64,000 nt of DNA from Thermoleophilaceae bacterium (lineage in GTDB: Bacteria > Actinomycetota > Thermoleophilia > Solirubrobacterales > JACPNS01), in the NCBI GenBank assembly GCA_016462645.1, contig JAEMSX010000008.1:1-64000 (forward strand), written 5' to 3'. Below, in pieces: positions 1-9,045 of this stretch. Each line of letters starts with the position of its first letter. Position 1 is the stretch's first letter. The notes below the pieces were generated by a model. It ran no database searches. It was not told the DNA's origin and saw only the letters and a list, made by a program, of their open reading frames with translations. The position numbers and the translations under genes were made by a program.

Positions 1-61
1 GGGCATGGGGCACGTGCTTGGGGATGGTGGCGTCCTGGGCCACGACGAGGGAGATGTCCAT
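1..61 (-). CDS. Partial hypothetical protein running off the left edge
   Basis: An ATG on the minus strand at 61-59 opens a frame beginning MDISLVVAQDATIPKH that stays open to the window edge. A modest AGGA Shine-Dalgarno-like stretch lies just upstream, and an in-frame GTG two codons earlier is an alternative start. Only about 20 codons are visible, so no family can be assigned. The 250 bases between it and the protease gene hold nothing I can name. Confidence 0.35.
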   Translation of the reverse strand, partial: MDISLVVAQDATIPKHVPHA

Positions 62-311
62 GGCCACGTCCTACCGTCGCCGCACCCGACCAACCCGCGA
101 GCGGCCCGGCTGGGTGGGCGGGATGGACGGGTTCGGGGGACGAAAAGGCCGGTTTCTGCCAGCGGGTCGAATCCCAGTCGTGTCCCGGCGATGAATCTGT
201 GAACGACTTCGCCGCGTCATCGTCGACGATCGCCGCCAAGTCCGCGACGGTTCCGTCTCGGACTTGGGCGACGCGCACTGACGTCCGATGTCGCGCGGAG
301 AGACGTCACGA

Positions 312-2720
312 TCAATGACGGATCCGGACTGTCGCCGGGACGAGAGAGGCGGACACCAGGGCGTGGACGTCGACATCGACGTCGCCGAGGTCAACGCTAA
401 CGACGACCGAGTACGGCAGGTCCTTGTCCCAACCCTCGCGACCGTCCTCCCACCAACCGAGAACCGGATACACGGCGAGCAGTCGCGTACCCGCGAGATG
501 GGAGGCCAGGACCGTTGTGTGATCGTGTTGCAAGGTGCCTCGCGAGCGCGCGTCGGCCGGAATCACCCACGGGTATGAGCCGGAGCCGGGAGTGACACCC
601 TGCTCGTGCACGACCTTGTTAATCCGCGCCCTGAACCCATCGGCGGTCTCGGTTGGACCTTGAAGGTCCCATCGGAGGCGGCCGCCCGCGTACGCCCGGC
701 GGGTCAGGTTGTCCGTCGGCTCGGCGAAGTACGAGAGGGTGACAGTCAGATCGACGTCTGATTCTCCGATGGCGTACAACTCGTCCTCTGGGAATGGGAT
801 CTCGATGAAGTCCGCCTGCCGATCTACCTTGGACCCCACGTGCCGGCTCGGCTTTAGCGAACCTTCGTAGACCATGACCGGCCGGTTCGAATCGCTCGCC
901 ATCGCAAGGTCAGGCCGTGGTACGCCGTAGCCGAACGAGCGAAGCAGATCGCGTTGGTCCGGGAACTGCGCCACAGCTGCGTCGGGCCACCGGGCGGTGT
1001 GTACGAGCAGCGCTCGCCAAGTGGAAGGCGCGAGCTCAGGGTGGGCTGCGGCAATCTGCGCGAGAGCGTTCGATGCCGCTGCGGCCGCTGGGCTCGTCTT
1101 ATACGTCCGACGCAACAAGCTTCCCGCTCCCCCGGCGGTCGACTGGAGCGTGAGGATGCTGAGGCCCTGTGCATCGGGATTCTCCAAACCGGCGCCCGGA
1201 GCGGTGTTACCCGCCTCCATCACAATGTCCGGCTTGATCGGTCTATTCGCGACGATGGCGGTTCGGCTATGCGGACTCAACTGACCCGCGGCCGCCAACG
1301 GAGCGGGATAGCCCTTCGAAGTGTCTTCAGCCGTCAGCACGTCGAGGGCGCTATACCCACCGACGGTGAGCACGTTCCACGCCTGGCCCGGCTGTTGCAG
1401 GTGCGGTGGCCCCAGGTTGATGTACGGGTAGTCCGCCGTATCAGTGATCGTGTCAGAGTTCCCGCCCGCGATAACGAGAAGGCGGCCGCGGCCCCCGTTC
1501 CACGCCAGGACGTCGGCGGCCACCGACCACGAAGTTCGGTCGGTGTTGCCGATCGTTGGATTGTCGGCACCGATGCTCAGGTTATGCACGACCGGTCTAC
1601 CACCCGCGAGGGATTCAGCGACATCGATCGACTCGACGGTTCGCTCGGCCCACATGACGCCGCGTTCGGGGTCACCGCCAGCGTCAGCCGCAGATTCGAG
1701 CAGTCGCATGGCGACGAGCCAGGCGTCCGCGTGGAGGAGACCGCCCGCGACGCCATCGGCGAGCGCCGAGTATGCAGCAACCCCTGCCATCTGAGTTCCG
1801 TGCCCGTCCACGTCGGCCGAGCCGAGAACGCCCGGCACGACGCTCTGTGCACCGAGAAGGATGGGACTGACGTACGGGTGCGAGGAGTCGATCCCGCTGT
1901 CATGGACCGCGACAACGACCGCGTCCTCGGGTGGTGGGTCGACGTCCGCCAACTCTCCAGCTTGGTCCTGTGCCTCAGCCAGAACGATCGGGAAGACCGT
2001 GGGCGCCAGGTGCACTTCGGCTGAATCAGGGAGAACGACCGGGAGGGCCTTCAGCGAAACCCCGCTTGCCAACACGACATGCACATCTCGCTCCGGCCCA
2101 CGGAAGACCGGGATTGCCTCAGCGCCGCCGTTGGTCAGCGCGGCGAACTGGGCAACCGCCGCATCGATAGTCCGGTGCTCCTCGGGGCTCAGTCGCGCTC
2201 CCCCACGGGTCCAGATCTCGACCCAGAGCCGTTCCTCGTCCGCGATGTCGTTCGCGATCTCGCCGAGACTCAAGTCCGCGATGGTTGCCAACGCAACGGC
2301 GTCAATGCGAGCAACCGGGTCCCTGAAGCGCGGATTGCCCTTCGCGGTGTTCTCTTCGGCGTACGCGACCGCCTTGTTCCGGAGTCCCACCAGGTCATCG
2401 GTGACGCGGAACGTCACCCGGCCATCGTCTGTGACGAGCAACTCGTTCTCGGACCTCGCGGGAACCAGCTTGCGAGCCACCAGCGGGTCCCCCAGCCCCG
2501 GGCCCACGGCTGTGACGAGCGCCGACAATTCGGCCCGCTCCTGCTCCGCGCGAACGGCAGCGATCTGCTCGGCGACCTGATCAAGCTGAGACAGAACGAT
2601 GGCAGCCTGCTGTGCACGATCGCGTTCGGGCACCCGCGGCGTCCGACCGGACCTCCGCGTGACGAACTGTTCGCGTTCCGCTTGGCGAAGCGCGAGAAGA
2701 GGAAGCCCGCTGACAATCAC
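312..2720 (-). CDS. Subtilisin-like serine protease (S8 family) of a protease/AAA+ pair
   Basis: An 802-residue S8 peptidase without an obvious signal peptide, so probably cytoplasmic. The triad is readable: Asp about 274 in VVAVHDSGID, His about 307 in DVDGHGTQMAG, Ser about 543 in TYKTSPAAA, plus the oxyanion Asn about 421 in VIAGGNSD. The Ser motif departs from the usual GTSxA. About 250 residues precede the catalytic domain and about 230 follow it. The start overlaps the stop of the upstream XRE regulator by four bases, so the two are translationally coupled. An AAA+ ATPase lies divergently 390 bases away. Such cytoplasmic S8 peptidases are often found beside an AAA+ ATPase, and a role as a stress- or phage-activated protease effector is inferred. 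Confidence 0.85.
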   Translation of the reverse strand: MIVSGLPLLALRQAEREQFVTRRSGRTPRVPERDRAQQAAIVLSQLDQVAEQIAAVRAEQERAELSALVTAVGPGLGDPLVARKLVPARSENELLVTDDGRVTFRVTDDLVGLRNKAVAYAEENTAKGNPRFRDPVARIDAVALATIADLSLGEIANDIADEERLWVEIWTRGGARLSPEEHRTIDAAVAQFAALTNGGAEAIPVFRGPERDVHVVLASGVSLKALPVVLPDSAEVHLAPTVFPIVLAEAQDQAGELADVDPPPEDAVVVAVHDSGIDSSHPYVSPILLGAQSVVPGVLGSADVDGHGTQMAGVAAYSALADGVAGGLLHADAWLVAMRLLESAADAGGDPERGVMWAERTVESIDVAESLAGGRPVVHNLSIGADNPTIGNTDRTSWSVAADVLAWNGGRGRLLVIAGGNSDTITDTADYPYINLGPPHLQQPGQAWNVLTVGGYSALDVLTAEDTSKGYPAPLAAAGQLSPHSRTAIVANRPIKPDIVMEAGNTAPGAGLENPDAQGLSILTLQSTAGGAGSLLRRTYKTSPAAAAASNALAQIAAAHPELAPSTWRALLVHTARWPDAAVAQFPDQRDLLRSFGYGVPRPDLAMASDSNRPVMVYEGSLKPSRHVGSKVDRQADFIEIPFPEDELYAIGESDVDLTVTLSYFAEPTDNLTRRAYAGGRLRWDLQGPTETADGFRARINKVVHEQGVTPGSGSYPWVIPADARSRGTLQHDHTTVLASHLAGTRLLAVYPVLGWWEDGREGWDKDLPYSVVVSVDLGDVDVDVHALVSASLVPATVRIRH

Positions 2721-3040
2721 CCTCCGATTCTGTCGCCCGGTCCCGCCACCACAGAGCCGCCACGCCCACCTGCTCCCTGCGCGACACTCGCGCGACGAAC
2801 CAAGTCGTCCAGCGGCAACTCAAGAGCTCCGGCGATCGCAGCAACGACAGCGAAGCCCGGATCGGTCACGGCCGCTTGCTCGATCTTCGCGATCGTGTGG
2901 CCCGACACACCGCTCAACTCGGAAAGCCGCTTGCGGGTGAGGCCCGCGTCGTCACGGGCCTGCCGCAACGTCGCCACCACCGAACGCGCCAAATCCTCGC
3001 GAGAACGCGTCCCGCGAGTCGGCCTGCCACGCTGCCGCAT
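2717..3040 (-). CDS. XRE-type helix-turn-helix regulator
   Basis: A 107-residue protein with a Cro/C1-type HTH at about residues 18-60 (LRQARDDAGLTRKRLSELSG followed by VSGHTIAKIEQ). The C-terminal tail is low in complexity and rich in Gly. It is the first gene of a two-gene operon with the S8 protease, overlapping it by four bases. No Shine-Dalgarno is visible, and the ATG falls about 7 bases downstream of a good -10, so the mRNA is probably leaderless. It most likely represses its own operon, and perhaps the divergent ATPase gene, through the palindrome in the shared promoter. Confidence 0.85.
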   Translation of the reverse strand: MRQRGRPTRGTRSREDLARSVVATLRQARDDAGLTRKRLSELSGVSGHTIAKIEQAAVTDPGFAVVAAIAGALELPLDDLVRRASVAQGAGGRGGSVVAGPGDRIGG

Positions 3041-3046
3041 TCCATC

Positions 3047-3074
3047 AGTCTAGTGGTAAATTATTACTTGTCAG
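3047..3074 (-). promoter_or_regulatory. Promoter of the regulator-protease operon with embedded palindrome
   Basis: On the minus strand, CTGACA (3074-3069) and TAGACT (3052-3047) are separated by 16 bases, and the start codon follows six bases after the -10. The spacer holds GTAAATTATTAC (3056-3067), an imperfect 12-bp palindrome with GTAA/TTAC arms. This is the most AT-rich stretch in the region. A dyad between -35 and -10 is a classic repressor position, and the neighbouring XRE protein is the likely ligand. Function is inferred. Confidence 0.5.
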
Positions 3075-3109
3075 ATGCAGGCCCTAGGCTACTCACGAGG
3101 AGGTGAACC

Positions 3110-4084
3110 ATGGCGAACGCCGAGTACCTGACCGAGTTGGTCCGCGCGCACTACAGCGGCGACGACCGGCGCTTCTCCAACCTCCTCAACCAGGTGATCG
3201 CAGCCGAGTCGCGCGCGGGCCATTCACGCCTTGCCGAGCGTCTGCGGGAACTGCGAATCGAAGCCACGCGCCCCGACTCCACGGCCAAGGCCACTCCGCT
3301 TGCACGAGCGCCGCGCAATCTTGAGCAAATCCTGTCCGTCGGCTACAGCGAAACGAAACTCGCCGACCTCGTATTGGCTCCGGAGACCCGCGGCTCGCTT
3401 GAGCGCTATGTGATCGAGCAACGACGAGCACAAGCACTCGCAGACCACGGCCTCAAGCCCCGCCGTCGCCTCCTCCTCCACGGACCATCCGGCTGCGGCA
3501 AGACAATGACCGCGCAAGCTCTCGCCGGCGAGCTCAAACTTCCACTGATCCGCGTTCGCCTAGAGGTGGTCTTCAGCAAGTTCCTGGGCGAGACAGCCAG
3601 CACACTTTCGGACGTCTTCGCAGAAGCTGCACGCGTGCGCGGCGTGTATCTTTTCGACGAGTTCGATGCGCTCGGACGAACCCGACTCGATGACAACGAG
3701 GTCGGCGAGATCAAGCGGGTAGTAACGACCTTCTTGCAGCTTCTCGACGCTGACCACAGCGACAGCCTCCTGATCGCCGCGACGAACACCGGACACGCGC
3801 TCGACACCGCCCTGTTCCGCCGGTTCGACGACGTCATCGAGCTTCCGGAGCCGACCGAGGCGCAGCGCCGAGAGCTGCTCAGCCGACTCCTTCGCCCATG
3901 GCGAATGAAGCCCACAGACAACCTGGTTGCCGAGACCGCCGGCCTGTCCTTTGCCGACATCCGTGCAGCAGTCGAGGATGCCCACAAGGAAGCGATCCTT
4001 GGCGATCAACCCCGACCGAGTCGCGAGTCCATCGCAAGCAGACTGACCGAACGTCAGTCGCGCGTACCTTCCCGAGCAGATTGA
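3110..4084 (+). CDS. AAA+ ATPase partner of the S8 protease
   Basis: A 324-residue AAA+ ATPase. Walker A is GPSGCGKT (about 125-132), Walker B LFDEFD (about 181-186), sensor 1 LIAATN (about 221-226), and an RRFDD arginine-finger-like element follows at about 237. The fold resembles FtsH/Vps4-type AAA modules. The roughly 120-residue N-terminal region has no recognisable domain and could bind substrate or the protease. The start is well marked by GAGGAGGTGA five bases upstream. It is transcribed away from the regulator-protease operon. In the usual pair the ATPase and peptidase genes run in the same direction, so the divergent order is a variant. It probably remodels or recognises targets for the protease. 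Confidence 0.85.
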   Translation: MANAEYLTELVRAHYSGDDRRFSNLLNQVIAAESRAGHSRLAERLRELRIEATRPDSTAKATPLARAPRNLEQILSVGYSETKLADLVLAPETRGSLERYVIEQRRAQALADHGLKPRRRLLLHGPSGCGKTMTAQALAGELKLPLIRVRLEVVFSKFLGETASTLSDVFAEAARVRGVYLFDEFDALGRTRLDDNEVGEIKRVVTTFLQLLDADHSDSLLIAATNTGHALDTALFRRFDDVIELPEPTEAQRRELLSRLLRPWRMKPTDNLVAETAGLSFADIRAAVEDAHKEAILGDQPRPSRESIASRLTERQSRVPSRAD

Positions 4085-4340
4085 CCAGACGCGGCGACCT
4101 CGCACATCGTTTCGGCGGAGAGCCCGCCGCCACCTAGCATTAGCGACCGTGGCGATGGAGCCACACGTCGAGAACGGCAACCCAGTGCCGCTCTCCCTAG
4201 TGGGATCCTGCGCCATCCAGCCAAAGGTCCACGTCTCGGCCGACGAAAGCCGGCTGGCGACGGAAGCACGAGCGCACCGGTCTTCGGTAACCGCGGCATC
4301 AGGTCCTGCGGGTGAGGCCCGGTCCTTCGAGCCGGGCGAC

Positions 4341-4658
4341 TTACAGGCCGAGGTCGCGGCTGGAGGTGACCTGCATGGCTTCGAGGGGGCGGATGTAGTG
4401 CTCGACGAGCGTGGAGATGCGGGTGTGGCGGGTCTGGGCGGCGATGCGGTCGAGGCCGACGCCGGCCAGCGCGGCGATGGTGGCGTGCCCAGCTCGAAGC
4501 GAGTGTCCACTCACTCGCTCCGACGGAAAGCCGGCTGCCGAGGCCCGTTCCTTGAGCATGCGCGCCAGGCCGCTGCCAGTGAACGGACAGGTGCCGATGC
4601 GCTCGTGGTGGAAGCCGAGGAAGAGCTGGCCGGCCCGGTCGTGGACCTGGGTGCACAC
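4341..4658 (-). pseudogene. Tyrosine recombinase (integrase), C-terminal remnant
   Basis: A 105-codon frame holding only the C-terminal catalytic part of a tyrosine recombinase. GHSLRAGHAT carries the H-x-x-R motif, and RHTRISTLVEHYIRP carries the second His and the nucleophilic Tyr. The N-terminal DNA-binding domain and first catalytic Arg are missing, because the DUF4192 gene starts nine bases beyond its apparent start. It is therefore a truncated gene and unlikely to be active. It marks an old integration or recombination event at the edge of this accessory region. The 256 bases between it and the AAA+ gene show no gene. Confidence 0.8.
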
Positions 4659-4666
4659 CTAGAGGC

Positions 4667-5674
4667 ATGACACTCTCCGTCCACTCCCCCGACGAGCTTG
4701 TCGCGGTCATCCCCCACATGCTCGGTTTCAAGCCCGAAGGGTCGATCGTGTTCGTGCCGATGCGGTGCGACCTCCCCGTCGCCCGCGTCGACATCCCGAC
4801 TACTCCCAAGGACCGCGAGCTGGTCTGGCACTCCATCCGCGACGGGTTCAGCCGCCACGCGCAGCCCGGCGCCAGCGTTGGCATCGTCTGCTTCACCGCG
4901 GACCGTCGGACGGCCGACGTGGTAGGCCAGGTGTTCGCCGACAGGCTGGACACCATCGGCATCGACACACTCGTCAGATTGTGGGCCGACGAGACCCGGT
5001 GGGCAGACCTCGACAGCGGCGACACGGGGCTCCAGACCGGAGCCGCCCGCGAGCGTGTCGCCGCGCTGACCGTCCTCAGTGGCCGAGCCCAACCCGCGGC
5101 CAGCCGTGAGTCACTCGCGGAGTCGCTGGTCGGCGACCGCGAGCCGATCGCGATGCTCCTACCCGACGCCCGGCAGGCGGGCGCCGCGAGCACGCCACGA
5201 GTCGAGGGTAGATGGGCTCTCGGTCGTCTCCAGCAGTTCCAAGACGACGGCATCCGGCTCACCGACGGCGACGCGGCTCGAATGCTCGTCGCCCTGGACT
5301 CGATCCCGATCCGCGATCGCCTGTGGAACGACATGAACCGAAACAACGCCGCCTCCCACGTCGCGTTGTGGATCGACGTAACGAGGAGGGCTCCCGACCA
5401 GGTGCGAGCAGCTCCAGCCTCGATGCTCGGCTTCGCGAGCTGGCTCAGCGGTCACGGGGCCATGGCATGGTGCGCACTCGACCAGGTGCCCCAGGACAAG
5501 CCATATGCCCTCGCCGACCTCGTCGCAGCCGCCGTCCAGATGGGCATGCATCCGCGCGAGTGGGAGGCCGCTAAGTCCCAGCCCGCCGGGAGCGGGATGG
5601 ATCGTGCCTCCGGCTTCGCCCCGTCCCAACCCAACGTCCAGCACGGTCAGGTCGGACCTGCTTACGGAATCTGA
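4667..5674 (+). CDS. DUF4192 family protein
   Basis: A 335-residue protein matching the actinobacterial DUF4192 family along its length. It has the family's opening, SPDELVAVIPHMLGFKPEGS followed by IVFVP, and a central VCFTADRR segment. No catalytic motif, signal peptide or membrane segment is visible. The family has no settled function and is common on actinobacterial chromosomes and mobile elements. The start is the first ATG after the recombinase remnant, without a strong Shine-Dalgarno. It stands alone, with a small orphan frame downstream. Confidence 0.85.
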   Translation: MTLSVHSPDELVAVIPHMLGFKPEGSIVFVPMRCDLPVARVDIPTTPKDRELVWHSIRDGFSRHAQPGASVGIVCFTADRRTADVVGQVFADRLDTIGIDTLVRLWADETRWADLDSGDTGLQTGAARERVAALTVLSGRAQPAASRESLAESLVGDREPIAMLLPDARQAGAASTPRVEGRWALGRLQQFQDDGIRLTDGDAARMLVALDSIPIRDRLWNDMNRNNAASHVALWIDVTRRAPDQVRAAPASMLGFASWLSGHGAMAWCALDQVPQDKPYALADLVAAAVQMGMHPREWEAAKSQPAGSGMDRASGFAPSQPNVQHGQVGPAYGI

Positions 5675-5684
5675 GGAACGCCCG

Positions 5685-5879
5685 ATGGAGATCACCTTCC
5701 GCCGACGTCATCCGGCCAGCAGACTGGAGCGTCGGCTGTTACGAATCGTGAAACCGAAGGTTCTGTCGCGGTCGCCCACGGTTCAGGTCGACCTCGTGCT
5801 CGACACGGCCGTGATTCGAGACAAAGACGCTACGAACACCCAGCCCGACGAGCACCACGACCGACGACTGCGATCCTGA
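5685..5879 (+). CDS. Small orphan frame, possibly the truncated 5' end of a lost gene
   Basis: A 64-codon frame beginning MEITFRRRHPASRLERRLLR, preceded by GAGGAA seven bases upstream and ten bases after the DUF4192 stop. Its first 45 residues look protein-like. The last 50 bases run into the 3' end of the convergent SARP-NACHT gene, where the composition becomes unconvincing. It may be the surviving start of a gene cut when the neighbouring operon arrived. No family recognised. Confidence 0.3.
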   Translation: MEITFRRRHPASRLERRLLRIVKPKVLSRSPTVQVDLVLDTAVIRDKDATNTQPDEHHDRRLRS

Positions 5880-8800
5880 AACCAACGTCGTAGAAGAGGT
5901 TGTAGGACCGGTCAACCGCTCGCGCACTGCATGCCGAGAGCGGCCCGAAGTGATACCAGGAGCCTCCCCGAACGACCCGTTCATCGAGACTGTCCGCGTC
6001 CAGACGCTTTGCGTCGAACTCCGGGTCGAATGGAAGGAACAGGGTCGCCGTCCATTCCCAGACGTTGCCAGCCATATCGGCTGGCCCGCCGGGCCACGGT
6101 TCCAGATGGATGCCAACTGTCGCTGGGTTTCGAAGATTGAGGGTGTTGGTGGTGACCAGGGCGCGCTCCTCATCCCAATCGTCGCCCCAAGGAAAAATCC
6201 GATCGTCGTCGGTCGGGCGAGCAGCGAGCTCCCACTCGAACTCGCTCGGGAGCACCGCAACACGGTCCTTGGCCAACGTGCCGTCCTGATGACCGCGGGC
6301 CGTCGCCCATCGGCAAAATGCCTCAGCTTCCCAAAAGTTGATGCCAACCACTGGTTGGTTGGCACGGTTGAAGCGCGAATCGTCCCAATAGAAGGGCGCC
6401 TGGCGGGGCGCTGTCCGCCTTGTAGCCTCAACCTGGAGGCGAGCGGGATCAATCTCGCCGTCGCGGATCTCCTTGGCGTGGTGTTCGTGGACGGTCTTGA
6501 GCCAGTCGCCTCGGATCTCGTCTAGCGTCCGCGAGTCTCCCCGCACCCACCTGAGGGCGCGGGGAGCCAGCCAGTAGTCACTGTTCGAGTATCCGTCGCC
6601 CTCGACAAAGGCACGGAACTCCGCATTCGTCACGGGATACCGCCCGATCTCGAACCCGTCCGTTTCCAAAGTGCGCGGCGGCCCAACGAACCCGCCCGTA
6701 GTCTCCGCCTCGGTAAGTTTCGTCGTACCAACTTGGCGCTCGCCCGCCTGAACGTGGACAAGATGCACGTACGGCGGACGGATCTCGCCCTCGGGTGTCA
6801 CGAACCGTTGATCCCCCAAAGCGGCGAGAGCTTCACCTGCTCGCTCTCGCTCCGGCAGCGTGATCTCGGGGTCTTCGACCTGCTGCTGCATCGCACCGCG
6901 GGCGTCCTCCCAGAGTCCCGCATCTTCCGGATCCAACCCCACGTCGAGGACGTAGCCGAAGTCCCAAAGTGCGAGGCGTTGACGACTGATCTCAGCGAGC
7001 ATCTCAGCGCCAAGTTGGGACGCGGCTGTGCTCTCGCTCGCCACAAGGTCCTCAACGAGGTTCAGAATGTTCGCGAGGTTGTCACCGTTGTGTCCAGCGA
7101 AGCTCGCCATGAGGCGGAACGGCTCACGCCAGTGCACTGAGGCGCCTCGATCGACAGCACTTCTCCGGTCTCGCCCTCCGCCTCTCGCGTAGTGCTGTCC
7201 CGCGAGGTACTCCTGAAAGTAGCGGTGCGAGAAGCGGAACCGATCAGGGCCAACCTGAAGTAGCAGGCCGTGACTGTTCTCGAACTGCGTTGCAAGTTTC
7301 TCTGGCGAAGGGGCTGACCTGCCCGCACCCGCACGCTCAAGTGCGCCAACGATCCGTCCGGCCTCGGTCGCGACCAACTCACGGGTGATGCCCTCATTGG
7401 AACTGGAGGCGCCCTCCTCAGCCGCGTGACTCCGGAACGCCACCTCCACAGCGAGTCTGACGATCGGCCCTGAAGCTTCACTCCCAGAACCGGGCTCCCT
7501 CTCGCGCCACGGAGGCGTTTCGGCGAGCATGAACTTGATCGCCTGGTCGCACACGACCGACCGGGAATCTGGGAGTTCTTGTTTCGAATGGATCAGAGTC
7601 AGCAAGGCCAGCAGGAGCGGCAGCTCCGCCATTTCCGAAATGGCGGGACGGTTCCGCAGCTCGTGCTGGAGGGCTTCACAGAGTTGCTGAGCCAAGTCTG
7701 CGCGGAACCCACCAGCCCGAGCTGCTGCTGCGTACCACTGAGACACGTACGAGTCCTTCTCGTCCGCACTCAGCGGGAGCAACTCAAGTTCGCGCTGGAT
7801 CGGCACCTTCCGACTTGGCTCGCTTTGCCGATAGTCGAAACTCCGGCACGTCACAACGACGCGGCACCCGTTTCGGATACCCAAGACGCCTGAGACTGAT
7901 TGGCGAACCGCGTCAAGATTGTGTTCCTTCACCTCATCGAGGCCGTCAAGAAGCAAGAGCGCTCGACCGTCATGGATCGCGCCTTCCAAGATGTTCAGAA
8001 GATCCACCTGCGCGTGGCGCCCGCCTCGGCTCTTCGCGGCTTCAACTTCTGGGACACCGCTAAGGAGATTCTCTTCGGGGGTGTCCCTTGGGTCGGGAAC
8101 GACGGTCCCCAGATTCACCCAGATGGGCAGGAGCCCGTCGTGGCCGTTTCCCGCGGCACGCGCAGCGAGCATCGCGACCGATGTGGACTTGCCGGCACCG
8201 GGCTCGCCTAGAACGATCAGAGGTTCATTCGAACCTTCCACAAGCTCAAGAAGATCGGTGCCGAGGTCAGCCATCGACTCGTGCGTTCCGATGTTTCCCG
8301 ATCTCTCCTGCGAGTCAGCTGCTCGGAGGGGGGTCCAGATGTCCTCAAGGGTGACGAAGTCATCGGCCAGCTCGCTGGCAGTCCAGGATGTCGGGTTTCC
8401 AAACGCGAGCGTGATGCCGCGCTTCTGGATGTCTCGTAGATAGGCCGCGAGTAGCGGTGTGCTTGCGGGTGACCCGGCAGTCCGGCGCGTCACCTCGACT
8501 TCGAGCTCATCGCGCTTCTCGAGAAGGCGTTCGTGCCGCAGCCTAAACTCGATGAAGAGGCTCGCCACGCGCTCCACGTCCCGGAAGGGCTCGGCGGGGT
8601 CGGCAATCCAGATCGCCTCAAGTGCGCGGCATTCGTCCAGCAAGTCGCGAACCTCGTCTTCAGGCAGCCGCTGAACCTCGTGCGCCGCGACGAGCAGTGT
8701 CCTGGCCCGCTTGTCGAAGTAGAGAATGTCGACCTCGTCGGGATCCACCTCGAGGCAGTACTGCTTGCGGGCAATCGGCCACCCGTCATCACCCCGCAGC

Positions 8801-9045
8801 CGAGCCAGCGGCGTCTGGATGGCGCTGTCGGAGGCCCAGTCAAGATCGTTCTGGTCGTACATGGCGTGTCGGAGGGTCTCCTTGGAGACGTTGCGGCCCG
8901 CATGCAAGGCAAGAACGACAAGAGCGTGCAGCTTCTTTGCTGCCGTTGGCACCGTGCCGACCGTCGAGGTGAACGTTCCTGCAAGGAACCTGAGCCTGAA
9001 CTGCAACTCGCCCCCGCCTGCTCCCCCCTCGTAGGCCATGGTCAA
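5830..9045 (-). CDS. SARP-NACHT-FGE fusion: STAND-type regulator/sensor
   Basis: A 1071-residue three-part protein. Residues 15-100 are an OmpR/SARP winged helix (AAKKLHALVVLALHAGRNVS, then SAIQTPLARLRG) and 100-190 a BTAD-like helical part (VDPDEVDILYFDKRAR). Residues 270-620 form a NACHT NTPase: Walker A VLGEPGAGKST (about 278), Walker B LLLLDGLDE (about 363), and the FSHRYFQEYLAG motif typical of STAND proteins (about 605). Residues 755-1065 are an FGE/sulfatase-modifying-factor-like domain (GRYPVTNAEF, MAGNVWEWT, VVRGGSWYHF, VGFRIAVV). SARP-STAND fusions such as AfsR control secondary metabolism, and NACHT proteins also act in phage defence. Here it ends a metabolic operon, overlapping the gene before it by four bases, with SARP-like repeats in the operon promoter. 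Autogenous control with ligand sensing by the FGE-like domain is inferred. Confidence 0.88.
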   Translation of the reverse strand: MTMAYEGGAGGGELQFRLRFLAGTFTSTVGTVPTAAKKLHALVVLALHAGRNVSKETLRHAMYDQNDLDWASDSAIQTPLARLRGDDGWPIARKQYCLEVDPDEVDILYFDKRARTLLVAAHEVQRLPEDEVRDLLDECRALEAIWIADPAEPFRDVERVASLFIEFRLRHERLLEKRDELEVEVTRRTAGSPASTPLLAAYLRDIQKRGITLAFGNPTSWTASELADDFVTLEDIWTPLRAADSQERSGNIGTHESMADLGTDLLELVEGSNEPLIVLGEPGAGKSTSVAMLAARAAGNGHDGLLPIWVNLGTVVPDPRDTPEENLLSGVPEVEAAKSRGGRHAQVDLLNILEGAIHDGRALLLLDGLDEVKEHNLDAVRQSVSGVLGIRNGCRVVVTCRSFDYRQSEPSRKVPIQRELELLPLSADEKDSYVSQWYAAAARAGGFRADLAQQLCEALQHELRNRPAISEMAELPLLLALLTLIHSKQELPDSRSVVCDQAIKFMLAETPPWREREPGSGSEASGPIVRLAVEVAFRSHAAEEGASSSNEGITRELVATEAGRIVGALERAGAGRSAPSPEKLATQFENSHGLLLQVGPDRFRFSHRYFQEYLAGQHYARGGGRDRRSAVDRGASVHWREPFRLMASFAGHNGDNLANILNLVEDLVASESTAASQLGAEMLAEISRQRLALWDFGYVLDVGLDPEDAGLWEDARGAMQQQVEDPEITLPERERAGEALAALGDQRFVTPEGEIRPPYVHLVHVQAGERQVGTTKLTEAETTGGFVGPPRTLETDGFEIGRYPVTNAEFRAFVEGDGYSNSDYWLAPRALRWVRGDSRTLDEIRGDWLKTVHEHHAKEIRDGEIDPARLQVEATRRTAPRQAPFYWDDSRFNRANQPVVGINFWEAEAFCRWATARGHQDGTLAKDRVAVLPSEFEWELAARPTDDDRIFPWGDDWDEERALVTTNTLNLRNPATVGIHLEPWPGGPADMAGNVWEWTATLFLPFDPEFDAKRLDADSLDERVVRGGSWYHFGPLSACSARAVDRSYNLFYDVGFRIAVVGRGARRAGCS

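Noticed and set aside
160-185. T-arm-like sequence GGGTCGAATCCC, possible tRNA or attachment-site remnant
   Set aside because: It lacks one T of the usual loop, and no acceptor, D or anticodon arm could be fitted around it.
2079-3053. Long plus-strand open frame opposite the protease gene
   Set aside because: It is a shadow of the S8 and XRE genes in high-G+C sequence. Its translation has no family features, while the minus-strand proteins have complete motifs.
5830-9045. Calling the NACHT-FGE gene a plain anti-phage Avs-type protein
   Set aside because: The N-terminal SARP domain, the coupled metabolic genes and the SARP-like repeats point at least equally to regulation. Defence remains possible but is not shown.
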